A stretch of 37,727 nt of DNA from Synechococcales cyanobacterium S06 (GTDB lineage: Bacteria > Cyanobacteriota > Cyanobacteriia > Cyanobacteriales > JAABRE01): the NCBI GenBank assembly GCA_011391125.1, contig JAABRE010000049.1, positions 1 to 37,727 of the forward strand. The letters run 5' to 3'. Below, piece after piece: positions 16,401-26,327 of the stretch (position 1 is the first letter of the stretch; each line of letters starts with the position of its first letter). Both the position numbers and the translations under genes were made by a program. The notes under the pieces were generated by a model. It was not told the DNA's origin. It saw nothing but the letters and a program-made list of their open reading frames with translations, and did not search any database.

Positions 16401-16564
16401 GCACCACCTTTAATCGAGTGTGCTGCGCGCATAATTTCATGGACTTTGGGGGTACTTTTGTCCTCTTTAAGGTCAAGTAATCCGGTTTCGATAACATGAA
16501 GAAGTTCGGCGGCTTCTTCGATAAAAAATTGATAAGCTTGGTCTCTAATTTCGGGATTTAACAT
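13412..16564 (-). CDS. CheA-type hybrid histidine kinase with C-terminal receiver
   Basis: The 1050 residues show the order Hpt, linker, dimerisation, ATPase, CheW-like, receiver. The phosphorylated His is His49 in RAAHSIKGGAAS. A second, His-less Hpt-like stretch occupies about residues 155-245. An acidic repeat linker (about 265-341) follows. The dimerisation segment VNRLERMNNLVGELTINRN is near 420. ATPase motifs are HLLRNAFDHGIEP, DDGQGID and SGRGVGLDVV. The CheW-like regulatory domain starts near 750. The receiver RILVVDDSSALRR...LIICDIEMPNMNG carries the acceptor Asp near residue 979. This is the PixL/PilL architecture, controlling type IV pilus motility or phototaxis in cyanobacteria. 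It follows three receptor genes and precedes cheW. Confidence 0.93.
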   Translation of the reverse strand: MLNPEIRDQAYQFFIEEAAELLHVIETGLLDLKEDKSTPKVHEIMRAAHSIKGGAASVGLDSIKSISHRLEDIFKALYHDSVIIDTELETQLLKAFDCLRQPLIDQIQTGSHHGDLALASAIPLFEQIEHRLGDAMNADEYIPSSGDLGIDMVASMFDIDVGQEIDRLKTVLANPQDYQVGGELRAAAEVFAGFAELLNLPGFGEIAKTAEAALERHPDQAIAITELAIADFLSGRERVLAGDRTEGGRPSAGWLAFFSDNLPAPDLDHMFGEIESETPDLDDMFGEIESETPDLEDMFGEIESETPDLDDMFGEIESETPDLEDMFGEIESETPDLDDMFESIETEEQQNLPNPATLDEALQSLPDIFEQLPSLEARNNKAERQKKAQKSKITTVDQVNTAIPAPVVQNQNQTSFSVRVDVNRLERMNNLVGELTINRNSLSLQNEQLQGNVRELVRRFTQFQTITNKFRDLSDKTLVESDKVRGSKIKEKGSNSTELITNNGEFDSLEMDSYSQIHNLLQEVVEEMMQVEEAVDDITLFARLSNQTLQGQRQMLTNLRDELMWARMLPLSEILNRFPRVLRDLSTTYKKSVNLKVTGAGVLVDKVILEKLYDPLLHLLRNAFDHGIEPTELRQKFGKIEQGEITIHSYHKGNQTIIEIKDDGQGIDLYKIKNKAIQKGLLTKEQTEIASKERLSNLIFEPGFSTADKVSEISGRGVGLDVVRTQLRAIKGSVNVISESGEGTTFILSLPLTLTISKLLVCLCGNSAFALPSDSVEEIIIPNPEQIKTSGSGTFFHWQNKLIPHYKLSDLLQYNCPLPSTILSKALTVVDAPKDWAFPLLILRREQHIFALEVERLVTEQELVIKPFGSVIKAPSYTFGCTILADGSIIPVIDGALLIDYHFAQDQSPLISENDSDLGNLSPNLSILASRILVVDDSSALRRTLALTLEKAGYLVLQAKDGREALSELSKNPGVNLIICDIEMPNMNGFEFLSQRRLKPELLQIPVAMLTSRGNPKHRQLAKQLGANSYFTKPYIEQEFITEIAKIINP
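15545..15772 (-). repeat. 42-bp tandem repeat inside cheA encoding a 14-residue acidic motif
   Basis: The period is exactly 42 bases, with units starting at 15545, 15587, 15629, 15671, 15713 and a partial unit at 15755. Two variants alternate (CGTCCAAATCGGGGG and CCTCCAAATCAGG), giving an 84-base higher-order period. The encoded unit is DDMFGEIESETPDL, with D/E alternating at one position. The region has no stop codon in several frames on both strands, which produces spurious long frames. Confidence 0.95.
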
Positions 16565-16668
16565 AATATTTTAGTTGGTAATTTGTTAATTATTAATGAG
16601 TAAGTATTTGGTGATAATTATTAGTAAAAATGAAAAATTATCATTCAACTTTGCAATTGATACCAAGA

Positions 16669-16690
16669 GCGCTAAAGCGCAACTACGAAC
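16669..16690. repeat. Dispersed palindromic repeat GCGCTAAAGCGCAACTACGAAC
   Basis: This 22-base sequence, with palindromic core GCGCTAAAGCGC, lies in the spacer between the receptor and cheA genes. Its exact reverse complement is at 30166-30187 inside the IS607-family element. It is probably a dispersed repeat, and the stem may act on the transcript here. Confidence 0.7.
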
Positions 16691-16725
16691 TATTTGTCAT
16701 TATGCTTTGATTGATAATTATTTGC

Positions 16726-19569
16726 TTAATTGACTTTAAATTTACCGACACTTGTCTCTAATTCCTTTGCTAAGGTTAATAATTCTTGGAAGGAATTAGA
16801 GACATTTTCCACTGATTCCGCCGTTTTTTCCGTGACAGAGGCAATTTCGTTAATGGTTTGACTGGCCATTTCTGAATCTTGGCTTTGGTCGATGGTTGCT
16901 AGGGCGATCGTCTTGACTAAATCACTAATTTTATTAGCAACTTTTTGAATTTGGTTTAGGGATTCCCTCGCTTCTTCTACCAATTTAGTACCTGTTACCA
17001 CCTGTTCTGTACCAGTTTCCATGGCTGCTACCACTTCATTGGTATCTGTTTGAATCTCCTCTACTAAATCGGCAATTTCGGCGGTTGCTTCGGCGGATTG
17101 TTTCGCTAGATTTCGGACTTCCTCCGCAACTACGGCAAAACCACGGCCTTCTTCTCCGGCGTTGGCGGCTTCAATTGACGCATTTAAAGCCAATAAATTA
17201 GTTTGATCGGTAAAACCATCAATGAGATTGACGACTTTAGAAATTTTCTGGGAAGCTTCACCTAAGCGTTTTACTTTTTTGGAGGTTTCGGCTATGGTGC
17301 TTCGGAGTGCCAAAATCCCTTCCACAGTGCGATTCATCGCTTCATCACCCTTGGCCACAGTTTGAGCTGATTCTTGTACGGCTTTTTCGGCTTGCTTGGC
17401 GTTATCAGCGACGAGGGTAATCGATTGAGCCATGGTTTCAATCCTCATTAAAGTATTATTCATGGAGCGGGTTTGCTGTTGAATTTCCTGAGACAATTGC
17501 TGCACAAAGCTTTCATTTTCGCCCGTAGTTTCCGCCATCACTTGGGAAGCAAATTGTACTTGACTTACAATTTTTCTTAAACTTTCAATAGTGGCGTTGT
17601 AAGAGTCGGCGATGGTACCAATTTCATCGGCAGTTACGGTGGCCCGAATGGTTAAATCTCCTCGGCTGACGGGATCAACTTGCATTAATAATTCTAAAGC
17701 CCGTCTTTGCAATTGCTCTTTAAGCCTACCTTGTTCTTTCGCTAAATTTTCTGCTTCTTTTTGCGCTTGTTTAATCTTTTCTAAATCAGATAAACGGGTA
17801 TAAACTCGACTTAATTCCTTCGCTAAATCCTGCATAAAACTAATTTCTAAATCTGGCCACTGATATTTTTTACTGCATTGATGTGCCACCAATAAACCAT
17901 ATAATTCGCCTGCTTCGGCGATTCCAACTACTAAATTAGCTTTAATTTGTAAACGTTTCATTAACTCTAAATGTTCGGGATGAAAACCAGCATTAAAAAC
18001 ATCTTCTGTGGGTACAACTCTATTTACTTTATACTGATTTAATAAATTTTCAGGAATACAAGAATCTTCGATGTGCTGATTTTTTGCTGGTGTCCAACCT
18101 TTACCCACTGACTCACTACTGATATAACCACTATAATCAGAATTAAACCGATAAATTACGACTCGATCTACTTTTAATAAAGCCCTTACTTTGGCCAAAG
18201 ATTCGTTTAATAGCTCCTGTAAAGTGGCTTCGTTTTCTGCTTCGACACTAACAATTTCGGCTAATAATTGAGATTTTTCGACGGCTAATTTTTGTGCATT
18301 TACAAAATTTTCTAATCTATTTGCCATCAAATTAATATTAGTGGCTAATAAACCTAGTTCATCTTTACTGGTTAAATCAATCCTGGTATCGAGTTTACCC
18401 TGTCCAATTTCTTCCACCGCTTTAGCAGTTTCTAAAATAGGTTTAGTGGCTCGATTGGCTAAATAAATAGCAAGCAAAGCAATAATTACAATAGTAAAAC
18501 TAATACCATAAATTAAGAGAATAATTAATTGTTTTTGATTAGCAAAAGCGATCTCAACATCAGTTGCAACAACGGCACTCCAATCTAAATCTGGTAATCC
18601 GTCTATAGTTTGAGGAGGAGTATAGGCGACAATTTGTTGAGTTTTAGTTTTGGCATTAAAAATTTCGCCGTTAAAAAGTTGATTATTTTCTGTTGCTAAT
18701 TTTAAACTCGGAAATAGCTCTTGAAAATTAATCGCTTGATATTGATTTTGAATGTTTTTAGCTTCTGCACCACTACTTAATATTTTAGTAACATAAGTTC
18801 CCTCTGGTCCAATAAATACTTCACCATTTTTATTAATTAAATAAAATTGTTTGCCCTTTTCATTTCGGTTAAAAATATTTTCCAGATTTTTTACCGGAAT
18901 CCGACACCGAATAAAACCGATTATTTCTTGGGAAATTTTATCTTTAATCGGTGCAGCTGAATACACACTAAAAATACCTGAAGTTGTGGAAATAATTGGT
19001 TGACTCAATACTGCGGTTTTTGTGTTTAAGGCTGCTTGAATATAACTACGATTAAGGTGGTTTCCTAATGGTTTTCCCTCTGTTTGTGCGATTACATTTC
19101 CTTGCCTGTCGAATAAACCAATACTATCATAAACTCCAGATTTTTTTTGATATTCTGTTAAAATTTGTGCTTTTTCCACCGGAGTTAAAATGTCTCTTAT
19201 TTGGGGATTTATAAAAATATCAAGAGTTGCTAAAACCTGAATATCGCCATATCTTTCTTTCATAAACAAGTTAACTTGATCTTGTAAATCTTCCGCCAAA
19301 ATTTGTTCGGATTCAAGGATTTGTGTTTCTAAAGATTCTTTACTAATATAAATACTACCTGCTCCCACCATTATTAAAGGAATTGAGCCAATTAAAATAG
19401 CGGCAATAGTCGCTTTGGTTCTGAGGGTACTTAAAAAATCCAACTGATTTTTTTTCTGGGTTGATTTTACTTTTTTGGCCTTAATTTGTGCCGGTTTTTT
19501 CGGCTTTAGATTACTCTCAATTTCTTTCATTTCTAATTTATTTAGAGTTGGTTTTTTTGCGGTTTCCAT
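16726..19569 (-). CDS. Methyl-accepting chemotaxis protein with periplasmic sensor, HAMP, GAF
   Basis: This 947-residue receptor is the last of the three receptor genes in transcription order. A basic cytoplasmic N-terminus leads to TM1 (about residues 53-75). A periplasmic Cache-like sensor ([29 protein letters not shown]) follows, then TM2 (about 343-367) and HAMP. A GAF domain spans about 465-572. A second HAMP-like segment ([20 protein letters not shown]) leads to the signalling coiled coil with hairpin tip [17 protein letters not shown]. The GAF keeps DSC (in [12 protein letters not shown]) but has HPEH where bilin-binding GAFs carry Cys before His. The expected role is a PixJ/PilJ-like receptor feeding the CheA downstream. 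Confidence 0.92.
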   Translation of the reverse strand: METAKKPTLNKLEMKEIESNLKPKKPAQIKAKKVKSTQKKNQLDFLSTLRTKATIAAILIGSIPLIMVGAGSIYISKESLETQILESEQILAEDLQDQVNLFMKERYGDIQVLATLDIFINPQIRDILTPVEKAQILTEYQKKSGVYDSIGLFDRQGNVIAQTEGKPLGNHLNRSYIQAALNTKTAVLSQPIISTTSGIFSVYSAAPIKDKISQEIIGFIRCRIPVKNLENIFNRNEKGKQFYLINKNGEVFIGPEGTYVTKILSSGAEAKNIQNQYQAINFQELFPSLKLATENNQLFNGEIFNAKTKTQQIVAYTPPQTIDGLPDLDWSAVVATDVEIAFANQKQLIILLIYGISFTIVIIALLAIYLANRATKPILETAKAVEEIGQGKLDTRIDLTSKDELGLLATNINLMANRLENFVNAQKLAVEKSQLLAEIVSVEAENEATLQELLNESLAKVRALLKVDRVVIYRFNSDYSGYISSESVGKGWTPAKNQHIEDSCIPENLLNQYKVNRVVPTEDVFNAGFHPEHLELMKRLQIKANLVVGIAEAGELYGLLVAHQCSKKYQWPDLEISFMQDLAKELSRVYTRLSDLEKIKQAQKEAENLAKEQGRLKEQLQRRALELLMQVDPVSRGDLTIRATVTADEIGTIADSYNATIESLRKIVSQVQFASQVMAETTGENESFVQQLSQEIQQQTRSMNNTLMRIETMAQSITLVADNAKQAEKAVQESAQTVAKGDEAMNRTVEGILALRSTIAETSKKVKRLGEASQKISKVVNLIDGFTDQTNLLALNASIEAANAGEEGRGFAVVAEEVRNLAKQSAEATAEIADLVEEIQTDTNEVVAAMETGTEQVVTGTKLVEEARESLNQIQKVANKISDLVKTIALATIDQSQDSEMASQTINEIASVTEKTAESVENVSNSFQELLTLAKELETSVGKFKVN

Positions 19570-19612
19570 ACTTGATTTAATTCCTGTTTATTGGTTATTG
19601 GTGATTTAATGT

Positions 19613-19638
19613 AGAGACGGACTGCGCAGTCTGTCTCT
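19613..19638. repeat. Palindrome AGAGACGGACTGC/GCAGTCTGTCTCT
   Basis: The 13-base arms meet without a loop and have one G-T mismatch. It lies between two receptor genes. The outer part, GTAGAGACG, is shared with the palindrome at 7743-7774, so both probably belong to one dispersed family. Confidence 0.65.
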
Positions 19639-19644
19639 CTCTCT

Positions 19645-22566
19645 TTAATTAATCTTAAACTTATCTACCGTGGTTTGTAATTCCCTTGAAACTGTTAGTA
19701 ATTCCTCAAAAGATTTCGAGACATTTTTAGCTGAAACTGAGGTTTTATAGGCAATGGAGGCCGCATCATTCATGGTTTGATCTACTATTTCTGAATCTTG
19801 GAATTGTTGGGAGGCTGCTTGGGCGATCGCCTCAACTAATTGACTGGTTTTCAGGGAAGATTCACTAATTTGGCTCAACAAATTACGGGCTTCTTCCACC
19901 AAAAAAGTCCCCTGTAACACTTGCTCTGTACCTTCTTCCATCGCTTTGACCACGGTTTGGGTTTCCTGTTGAATTTCATCCACTAAGGCGGCAATTTCCG
20001 CCGTGGCTTTAGCTGATTGAGAAGCCAAGCTACGGACTTCTTCCGCAACCACCGCAAAACCGAGACCTTGATCTCCTGCATGGGCTGCCTCAATGGAAGC
20101 ATTTAATGCCAATAAATTTGTTTGACTAGCAAAGCTACCAATCAATTTAACCACTTTAGAAATTCTCAGAGAAGATTCACCCAACGCCCTGACTTTTTCC
20201 GCAGTATCCGAAACGGTGTCGCTAATGGCTAAAATGCTTTCTACAGTGCGATTCATGACCTGATCGCCTATTTTTACGGTTTTATTAGCCTGTTCCACGG
20301 AAATTTGGGCTGTTTCGGCGTTTTCTGTCACTAAAGCAATGGATTGAGTCATTGCTTGAATTTTCGACAAAGCGAGATTCATTTCTTCTGTTTGTTGTTG
20401 GCTTAAAGCGAATAAATCCTGCACCAAAATTTCATTATTAGTGGTGGTATTATTTACTTGTTGACTAGCTTTTTTAACTTGGGTAACAATTTTATTTAAA
20501 CTCTGAATAGTGGCATTATAAGAATCAGCTAAAGTACCGATTTCATCTTCAGTAACCGTAGCACGAATGGTTAAATCTCCCTTACTAACGGGGTCAACTT
20601 CCATTAACAATTCTAAAGCTCTTCTTTGGATTTCTTCTTTTAATTGTTGTTGTTGTTGAGCCATTTTTTCTGCTTGTTGTTTAGCTTCTTCAATCTGGGT
20701 TAAGAAGGTGACTCTATCCTGAACAATTTGTAATTGGGTAGCCACTTCTTGTAAAAATTTGGTTTCGTAATTTTCCCAGATATGTTTAACAGCACAATGG
20801 TTAACGATTAACAAACCAAGTAATTGTTTTTGACTAATAATGGGAACTACTAAATTAGATTTAATTTGTAACCTCTGCATTAAAGCGAGGTGATCGGGAT
20901 GAAAACCGGCTTTTAAAACATCATTAGTGGCAACAGTACGATTATTTTGATAAGCTTGTAATAATTCTTCAGAAATACAAGGATCAGTAAAGTCTTCGGA
21001 CAAAGCACTGGGCCAATTTTCAGCTACGGATTCCTGGGCAATATAACCACTTTTATCCCGATTAAACCGATAAATTACGACTCGATCTGCTTGTAAATAT
21101 TCTCGAACTTTGTCCAAACTTTGAGTGAGAAATAACTGTTGATCTTTTTCATCTTTAGCCTCCGAACTACTAAGATCTGCTAATAATAAAGCTTCTTGGG
21201 TTGCTCTTTCTTGTGTTTGTAATAAGTTACGTACTCTAGTAATTAATTTATTAAAAGTTTCGGCTAAAGTTCGTGTTTCCATTGTCCCCACCGGTTTAAC
21301 CTGCACATCTAAATTACCGAGGGCAACTTCTTCCGCAATTGCTGATAATTCCACTAAAGGTTGAGATAAATTATTAGCAACGGCCAAAATAATTCCCGTT
21401 ACTATTATTAAAAGGACAATTTCTATTAATCCAAACACACTAATTAAAGCACTACCTGCGGCATTAATTTCTTTAATTTCCATGCTTGATGACGCTATCC
21501 AATTAGTTCTTGGTATGGTTGCGATGCTATATTCACGTCCTTGATAAACAAAAGAAGCAAGTAATATTTCTTCGCCATTTTGTTCATAAATAGGTGTTAA
21601 ATTTGCTTTAATTTTAGCATCGCTGGTAAATTTGGTTAAATCCATTTCTGTAATTAAAGTTGGTTCGGCCACTATTTTGATCATAGCCTCACCCAGTTTA
21701 GTTAATTCTTCTGCTCCCAAAATTGGTTGATTACTTTTATTTTCTTCGGAATTAATGGTAATAATTTCTTGCTGTTTACTAGGTATTAGTATTTGTAATA
21801 CTTGTGAACCGGTTAAACCTGATTTTCTCAAAGAATTGGAAATTAAATTAAATCTACGAGCGGGTAAAGAGGCTTGAATTACTCCCAAAAAAGCTCCGCT
21901 ATCGGGATCTTTAATACTTTGAGAAAGCAATAAACCATAAGTAGTATCTGTACTATTAACAGCTTGGTTTTTATTTTTAGCTTGTTGCCACCAGGATTGA
22001 TCTTGGTGCCTTAATTTACTAACTGAATTACTATAAGCAACGTTAAAACCATTCCTTTCTGTTAATAATAAAGAACCTAAACCGGTTTCATTAACTGTTT
22101 TTTGTAAGTAATTATTTAATTGCTGATTAACAACAATTAATTTGTTTTGCTGATATTTTGTTTCTACTTCCACTGGTGGTAAAGAAAGTAAATTTTGTGC
22201 AGTTATCTCAGCATTAGTATTTTTAATTGTTTGAATAATTAAAGGATTATTAGCAATTGTAGCCGGAATTTTTTGCGCTTCACTAATAGTTTGTAAGGCA
22301 ATTTCTCCCGTTAATAAAGCTTGATCTTCTAATTGGTTTTTAATCCGGGTAGTTTCTTTGTCTTGTACGTTTTGATAACCTAAACCACCCGCAATCAAAA
22401 GGGGAATTAAGGCCGTTGGCAGTAAGGTTAATAATAATTGACGACGTAAACTGCTACTATTATTGCTTTCATTTAGAGAGGACAGCTCCTCCAGTTTTCT
22501 CGGTGCGGAGGAATCAAGTTTCGTTACTTTTGAAGCCGAAGACTTTTTAGAAGAAGTTTGAGTCAT
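19645..22566 (-). CDS. Methyl-accepting chemotaxis protein with periplasmic sensor, HAMP, GAF (second receptor)
   Basis: The 973-residue protein is collinear with both neighbouring receptors. TM1 is [21 protein letters not shown] (about 45-65). The periplasmic Cache-like domain includes [22 protein letters not shown]2 is near 372-400, followed by HAMP, GAF at about 490-595, a second HAMP-like segment, and a signalling domain with tip [17 protein letters not shown]. The GAF has DPC (DPCISEELL) and HPDH in place of a Cys-His bilin site. One conserved position in the coiled coil has [11 protein letters not shown] where relatives have [11 protein letters not shown]. The start MTQTSSKKS parallels MTQTPIKPEN of the gene upstream. 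Confidence 0.92.
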   Translation of the reverse strand: MTQTSSKKSSASKVTKLDSSAPRKLEELSSLNESNNSSSLRRQLLLTLLPTALIPLLIAGGLGYQNVQDKETTRIKNQLEDQALLTGEIALQTISEAQKIPATIANNPLIIQTIKNTNAEITAQNLLSLPPVEVETKYQQNKLIVVNQQLNNYLQKTVNETGLGSLLLTERNGFNVAYSNSVSKLRHQDQSWWQQAKNKNQAVNSTDTTYGLLLSQSIKDPDSGAFLGVIQASLPARRFNLISNSLRKSGLTGSQVLQILIPSKQQEIITINSEENKSNQPILGAEELTKLGEAMIKIVAEPTLITEMDLTKFTSDAKIKANLTPIYEQNGEEILLASFVYQGREYSIATIPRTNWIASSSMEIKEINAAGSALISVFGLIEIVLLIIVTGIILAVANNLSQPLVELSAIAEEVALGNLDVQVKPVGTMETRTLAETFNKLITRVRNLLQTQERATQEALLLADLSSSEAKDEKDQQLFLTQSLDKVREYLQADRVVIYRFNRDKSGYIAQESVAENWPSALSEDFTDPCISEELLQAYQNNRTVATNDVLKAGFHPDHLALMQRLQIKSNLVVPIISQKQLLGLLIVNHCAVKHIWENYETKFLQEVATQLQIVQDRVTFLTQIEEAKQQAEKMAQQQQQLKEEIQRRALELLMEVDPVSKGDLTIRATVTEDEIGTLADSYNATIQSLNKIVTQVKKASQQVNNTTTNNEILVQDLFALSQQQTEEMNLALSKIQAMTQSIALVTENAETAQISVEQANKTVKIGDQVMNRTVESILAISDTVSDTAEKVRALGESSLRISKVVKLIGSFASQTNLLALNASIEAAHAGDQGLGFAVVAEEVRSLASQSAKATAEIAALVDEIQQETQTVVKAMEEGTEQVLQGTFLVEEARNLLSQISESSLKTSQLVEAIAQAASQQFQDSEIVDQTMNDAASIAYKTSVSAKNVSKSFEELLTVSRELQTTVDKFKIN

Positions 22567-22630
22567 GATTTTGTCTAGGGGTTATTTTTTCGTGGTCGGC
22601 CAATAATTAATCATTATTAATGATCAATTA

Positions 22631-25585
22631 TCAATTAACTTTAAACTGACTTACAGTTTCTTGCAATTCGCCAGCTACGGCAAGTAATTGGCGAAAGGAT
22701 TGGGAAACATTGAGGGCATTTTGGGAACTCATTTGAGCAATTTCGGCCACTTCGGCAATGGTTTGACTGACTATTTCTGAATCTTGCCCTTGCTCAATGG
22801 TTGCTGAGGCGATCGCCGCTACCAAATCGTTAATCAAGGTCGTTGCTTCGTTAATCTCGTTCAAATTTTGTCGAGTTTCCGCTACTAGCTTGGTACTTTC
22901 TTCCACTTGCCTCGTACCAGATTCCATTGACTCAACTACTTGAGTTGTCTCACTTTGAATCTCATTTACAATAAGTTCAATTTGATCCGTTGCTTGGGAA
23001 GACTGGGCGGCTAAATCCCTGACCTCATCGGCAATTACGGCAAAACCGACTCCTTCTTCCCCTGCTCTGGCCGCTTCAATGGAAGCTTTTAATGCCAACA
23101 AGTGAGTTTGAGCGGCGAATCGACTAATTAAACTGACGACTTCGGAAATTTTCTCAGAGGCTTGTCCCAATTTTCTTACTTTGGCCGCTGTTTCTTCTAC
23201 GGTATTTCTCACGTTTAAAATACCTTCAACGGTGCGATTCATGGCCTCATCTCCTGCTTTTACGGTTAAGGTTGCTTGTTGGGCTGCTGCTTCGGCTTGA
23301 AGGGCATTAAGGGCGACCTTGCCCATGGATTCATCCATAGCTTGAATACGCAGTCGAGCATCATTGATTTCCAAAACCTGTCGCTGCGCTTCGGTGGCCA
23401 AGTTTTGAATCAAACTATCATTAGTACCGGTGGTGAGACCAACTTGTAAGGCTGAGGTTTTTACCTTCAGCACAATTTTCCGTAAACTTTCAATGGTGGA
23501 ATTATAGGAATCGGCGATCGTCCCAATTTCATCGGCCTTCACACTAGCTCGGATAGTCAAGTCGCCGTATCTAACGGGATCAACTTCCATCAGCAGTTCT
23601 AAAGCTCGTTTTTGCAGTAGTTCTTTTTCTTGTCTTTGTTCTTGTTCGGCTAATTGTTCCCTTTTAAAGCTATTGACCCGATTGATTGTCACCCCGATTT
23701 GACCAGCCAATTGTTCGAGAAAATCACTTTCCGCTGCTGTCCATTGATGGGTTTTGGCACAATAATGAGCAATTAATAAACCAAAAAGTTCGCCTTTATG
23801 AAGAATGGAAACGATCAAATTAGCTTTAACTTGCAGCCTGTCCATTAAAGCAACGTGTTCGGGATGAAAACCAGCTTCAAAGACATTGTTATTGGCCAAA
23901 ACTCGCCCATTTTGATATGCAGCGATTAATTCTGGGGGGATACAAGGATCGCAAAAGGAAGTGCTTAGGGCACTGACCCAATTTTCGCCAACAGCTTCTG
24001 AGGAAATATAACCGCTAAAATCCTGATTAAAACGATAAATTACTAAACGGTCTACCTTCAAAAATTGACGACATTTCCTTAATACGTCCCTAAAACTCTG
24101 GTTCAGGGTTTGTTCATCTAAAGCTCTAATTTCCGTAATTTCAGCTAATAAGCGGGTTTGTTGGCTGTATTCTTCCTGTTGTTCTAATAATTCCGTTACT
24201 TTAGTAATCAAATTATTAAAAGTTTCGGCCAAATTTTCGGTTTCAGCGATTCCATCGGCTTTGGCTACCACAGTCAAATCTCCGGCCGCTATTTGGTTGG
24301 CAGTTGCAGTTAACTCGCTTAAAGGTTCAGATAAATGTTTAGATAATAATAAAACCACACCAATAGAAACAATGCCTAAAACCACACCAATGAGGGCAAA
24401 TACTCCGAATAACTCTGTTCCAGCCTCTTGAATTTCGCTTTCTTTAATGGAAGAGATCGCCACCCAATTAGTATTAGGAATGGTAGAAATGGCATACTGA
24501 CGATTTTCGTAACTTAAAAAACCGATAATCGCTATTTCTTTAGTGTCGTGTTGATAGGGTTCTAATTTCAAAGTTAAAGCATATTTATTTTGCCAACTAT
24601 TCGCTAATTCCGTAAGATTAACACCAGGATTTTCAATGGCTTGGATTAGGGAATTCGCAATTTCTAAAACTACATTGCCGCCCATAATTGCTTTTTTATT
24701 AAGGCGATTTTCGTCGGTACTAATAGTATTAAAAACGCTTTTGGTCAGGGGTTCAATCAATTGTAAAGTTTGACTACTTTGAAGACCAGCGTGTTCTAAA
24801 TAACTGGATATCAAATTAAAACTTGAAGTAGGTAATAGAGCTTTAATTACTCCGAGAAATTCCCCCGATTTGGGATCTATTATTTTTTGACTCAACTCTA
24901 AACCGTAAGTTTGACTAGATTCATCGAATGAGCTTAATTCTAAAAATTGCCCTTGTTCTTGTGCTTTTTTCCACCAATTCTCATCACTTTGGACAAAATC
25001 AGAAGTCGGATTACTATAGGCAATATTAAAGCCATTTTTATCAGTAAAAAAGATTTCTGTAAATTTAGTATTTTCGAGATAATTTGTCAGATAATCATTA
25101 AGAACTTGATTATCTGCCCGTAATTTGGTTCGAGCAAACTGTTTCTCTAATTCCTCCTTTGGTAACTGATTTAAACCCTCAGTTTCGGACTGTAGTCCAG
25201 CCTGAATTGCTGCATCAACTATGACATAGTTTTTGGCTAAAGTTTGGGGAAGTTGCCAAGAATTTTCAAGAATCGCACTAGCTACTTCTCCAGTTAATAA
25301 AACTTCATCTCGGAGTAATTTCGTGATACGTGTTTCTTCTTTTTCTTGTACATTTCTATAACCAAAAAAACTAGCCAATACTAGGGGAATTAAAACAGTA
25401 GGTAAAACTGTTTGCAACAATTGTTGACGGAGAGATGTACTTTTTTGCTGATATTTATTTTGGGTTTTTTTTGCTGTTAATTTTTGGTAATCTTGTTTTA
25501 ATTCCCTAGAAAAATTATTAGTTTCTTGGTCAAAAGTATTAATAAAATTTTCTGTATTTTCCGGTTTAATCGGTGTTTGTGTCAT
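22631..25585 (-). CDS. Methyl-accepting chemotaxis protein with periplasmic sensor, HAMP, GAF (first receptor of the cluster)
   Basis: This 984-residue protein is the first gene of the chemotaxis cluster. TM1 is LLQTVLPTVLIPLVLASFFGY (about 58-78). A Cache-like periplasmic domain (ENWWKKAQEQGQFLELSSFD) follows, then TM2 near 388-418, HAMP, GAF at about 510-612, a second HAMP-like segment, and a signalling domain with tip DEVRDLAAQSSQATDQI. The GAF again shows DPC (DPCIPPELI) and HPEH. ATG 25585 is preferred to TTG 25597 because MTQTP matches the start of the next receptor. No clear ribosome-binding site is visible. The tip is the most diverged of the three (HLLALKASIEAARAGEEG). Confidence 0.92.
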   Translation of the reverse strand: MTQTPIKPENTENFINTFDQETNNFSRELKQDYQKLTAKKTQNKYQQKSTSLRQQLLQTVLPTVLIPLVLASFFGYRNVQEKEETRITKLLRDEVLLTGEVASAILENSWQLPQTLAKNYVIVDAAIQAGLQSETEGLNQLPKEELEKQFARTKLRADNQVLNDYLTNYLENTKFTEIFFTDKNGFNIAYSNPTSDFVQSDENWWKKAQEQGQFLELSSFDESSQTYGLELSQKIIDPKSGEFLGVIKALLPTSSFNLISSYLEHAGLQSSQTLQLIEPLTKSVFNTISTDENRLNKKAIMGGNVVLEIANSLIQAIENPGVNLTELANSWQNKYALTLKLEPYQHDTKEIAIIGFLSYENRQYAISTIPNTNWVAISSIKESEIQEAGTELFGVFALIGVVLGIVSIGVVLLLSKHLSEPLSELTATANQIAAGDLTVVAKADGIAETENLAETFNNLITKVTELLEQQEEYSQQTRLLAEITEIRALDEQTLNQSFRDVLRKCRQFLKVDRLVIYRFNQDFSGYISSEAVGENWVSALSTSFCDPCIPPELIAAYQNGRVLANNNVFEAGFHPEHVALMDRLQVKANLIVSILHKGELFGLLIAHYCAKTHQWTAAESDFLEQLAGQIGVTINRVNSFKREQLAEQEQRQEKELLQKRALELLMEVDPVRYGDLTIRASVKADEIGTIADSYNSTIESLRKIVLKVKTSALQVGLTTGTNDSLIQNLATEAQRQVLEINDARLRIQAMDESMGKVALNALQAEAAAQQATLTVKAGDEAMNRTVEGILNVRNTVEETAAKVRKLGQASEKISEVVSLISRFAAQTHLLALKASIEAARAGEEGVGFAVIADEVRDLAAQSSQATDQIELIVNEIQSETTQVVESMESGTRQVEESTKLVAETRQNLNEINEATTLINDLVAAIASATIEQGQDSEIVSQTIAEVAEIAQMSSQNALNVSQSFRQLLAVAGELQETVSQFKVN

Positions 25586-25610
25586 ATTAATTATCAATGG
25601 TGATCAGTTA

Positions 25611-25723
25611 TTAGACTTCTTGCAGAAGTCAGGTAATAGGTAATAGGTAATAGGTAATAGGTAAAGAAATTGACGCTTTCTATAGGAAAATTGATTTTAT
25701 TCTTAGTTTCGCAAGAGGTCTAT
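25611..25723. repeat. Small element with TAGACTTCTTGC-like inverted ends and GGTAATA tandem core
   Basis: TTAGACTTCTTGC (25611-25623) faces GCAAGAGGTCTAT (25711-25723). These 13-base ends match at 11 positions. Inside are four or more copies of the heptamer TAGGTAA. The same left end followed by GGTAATAGG repeats occurs at 31868. It resembles a MITE or a non-coding short tandem repeat hotspot. Confidence 0.55.
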
Positions 25724-25899
25724 TGACCGTTTAAGTCTTTTTTCGGTTATTTTAACCTAAAATTGGTGATTTCAGTTATCAGTTAACAGTTATTAGTTAT
25801 TAATTATCTGTTTCACTGTTTACTGAAAGAGGAGCTCTTACACAGCTTTTTGGTCATAAGAAGAATCGAGATAACTTGAATTTTACTCATTAAGTAATT

Positions 25900-26174
25900 A
25901 TGGCCAGTGAAGAGGGCAAAAAACGTATTCGACAACACTTAAATTGTAATTTGTGAGCTAAACTTAGTATCATCTACGGCCTTTTATCTTGCCAAAAATC
26001 CTCCCACTACGGAAATTACTTGTTTAACATCTGAAACTCCTTCTTCATTACCCAGTAAAAAGGAAATTACAACTTATCTTAACCGAAGTAGTGGTAATTT
26101 TGGTAGTTTTTCCTTTTCTACTCCCCACAGGAAGAAAACAAATTCAAGACCAAAGTCGTCAACGTATCGTTTAA
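25900..26174 (+). pseudogene. Possible decayed small membrane-protein gene
   Basis: This lies in the ~740-base spacer before the unknown gene. ATG 25900 opens MASEEGKKRIRQHLNCNL and then stops. Further on, in another frame, a stretch reads LILTEVVVILVVFPFLLPTG, then RKQIQDQSRQRIV and a stop at 26172-26174. The two pieces look like the start and a hydrophobic end of one gene joined through frameshifts and a stop. The family is not recognised and the interpretation is weak. The rest of the spacer holds AT-rich DNA and short CAGTTATTAGTTA-type repeats near 25773-25803. Confidence 0.3.
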
Positions 26175-26327
26175 AATTATACTCAAAAACCGGATTATTG
26201 CCAAAAATTAGATTCTGTCCTGGGAATATTTCCATTTGATCCTTTTTGAGAAAAATATGTTATATTGACAACAATAACTTAAATTTTCATCAAATCTTAT
26301 TCCTTTAAAAACTAAATTATTTAAACA

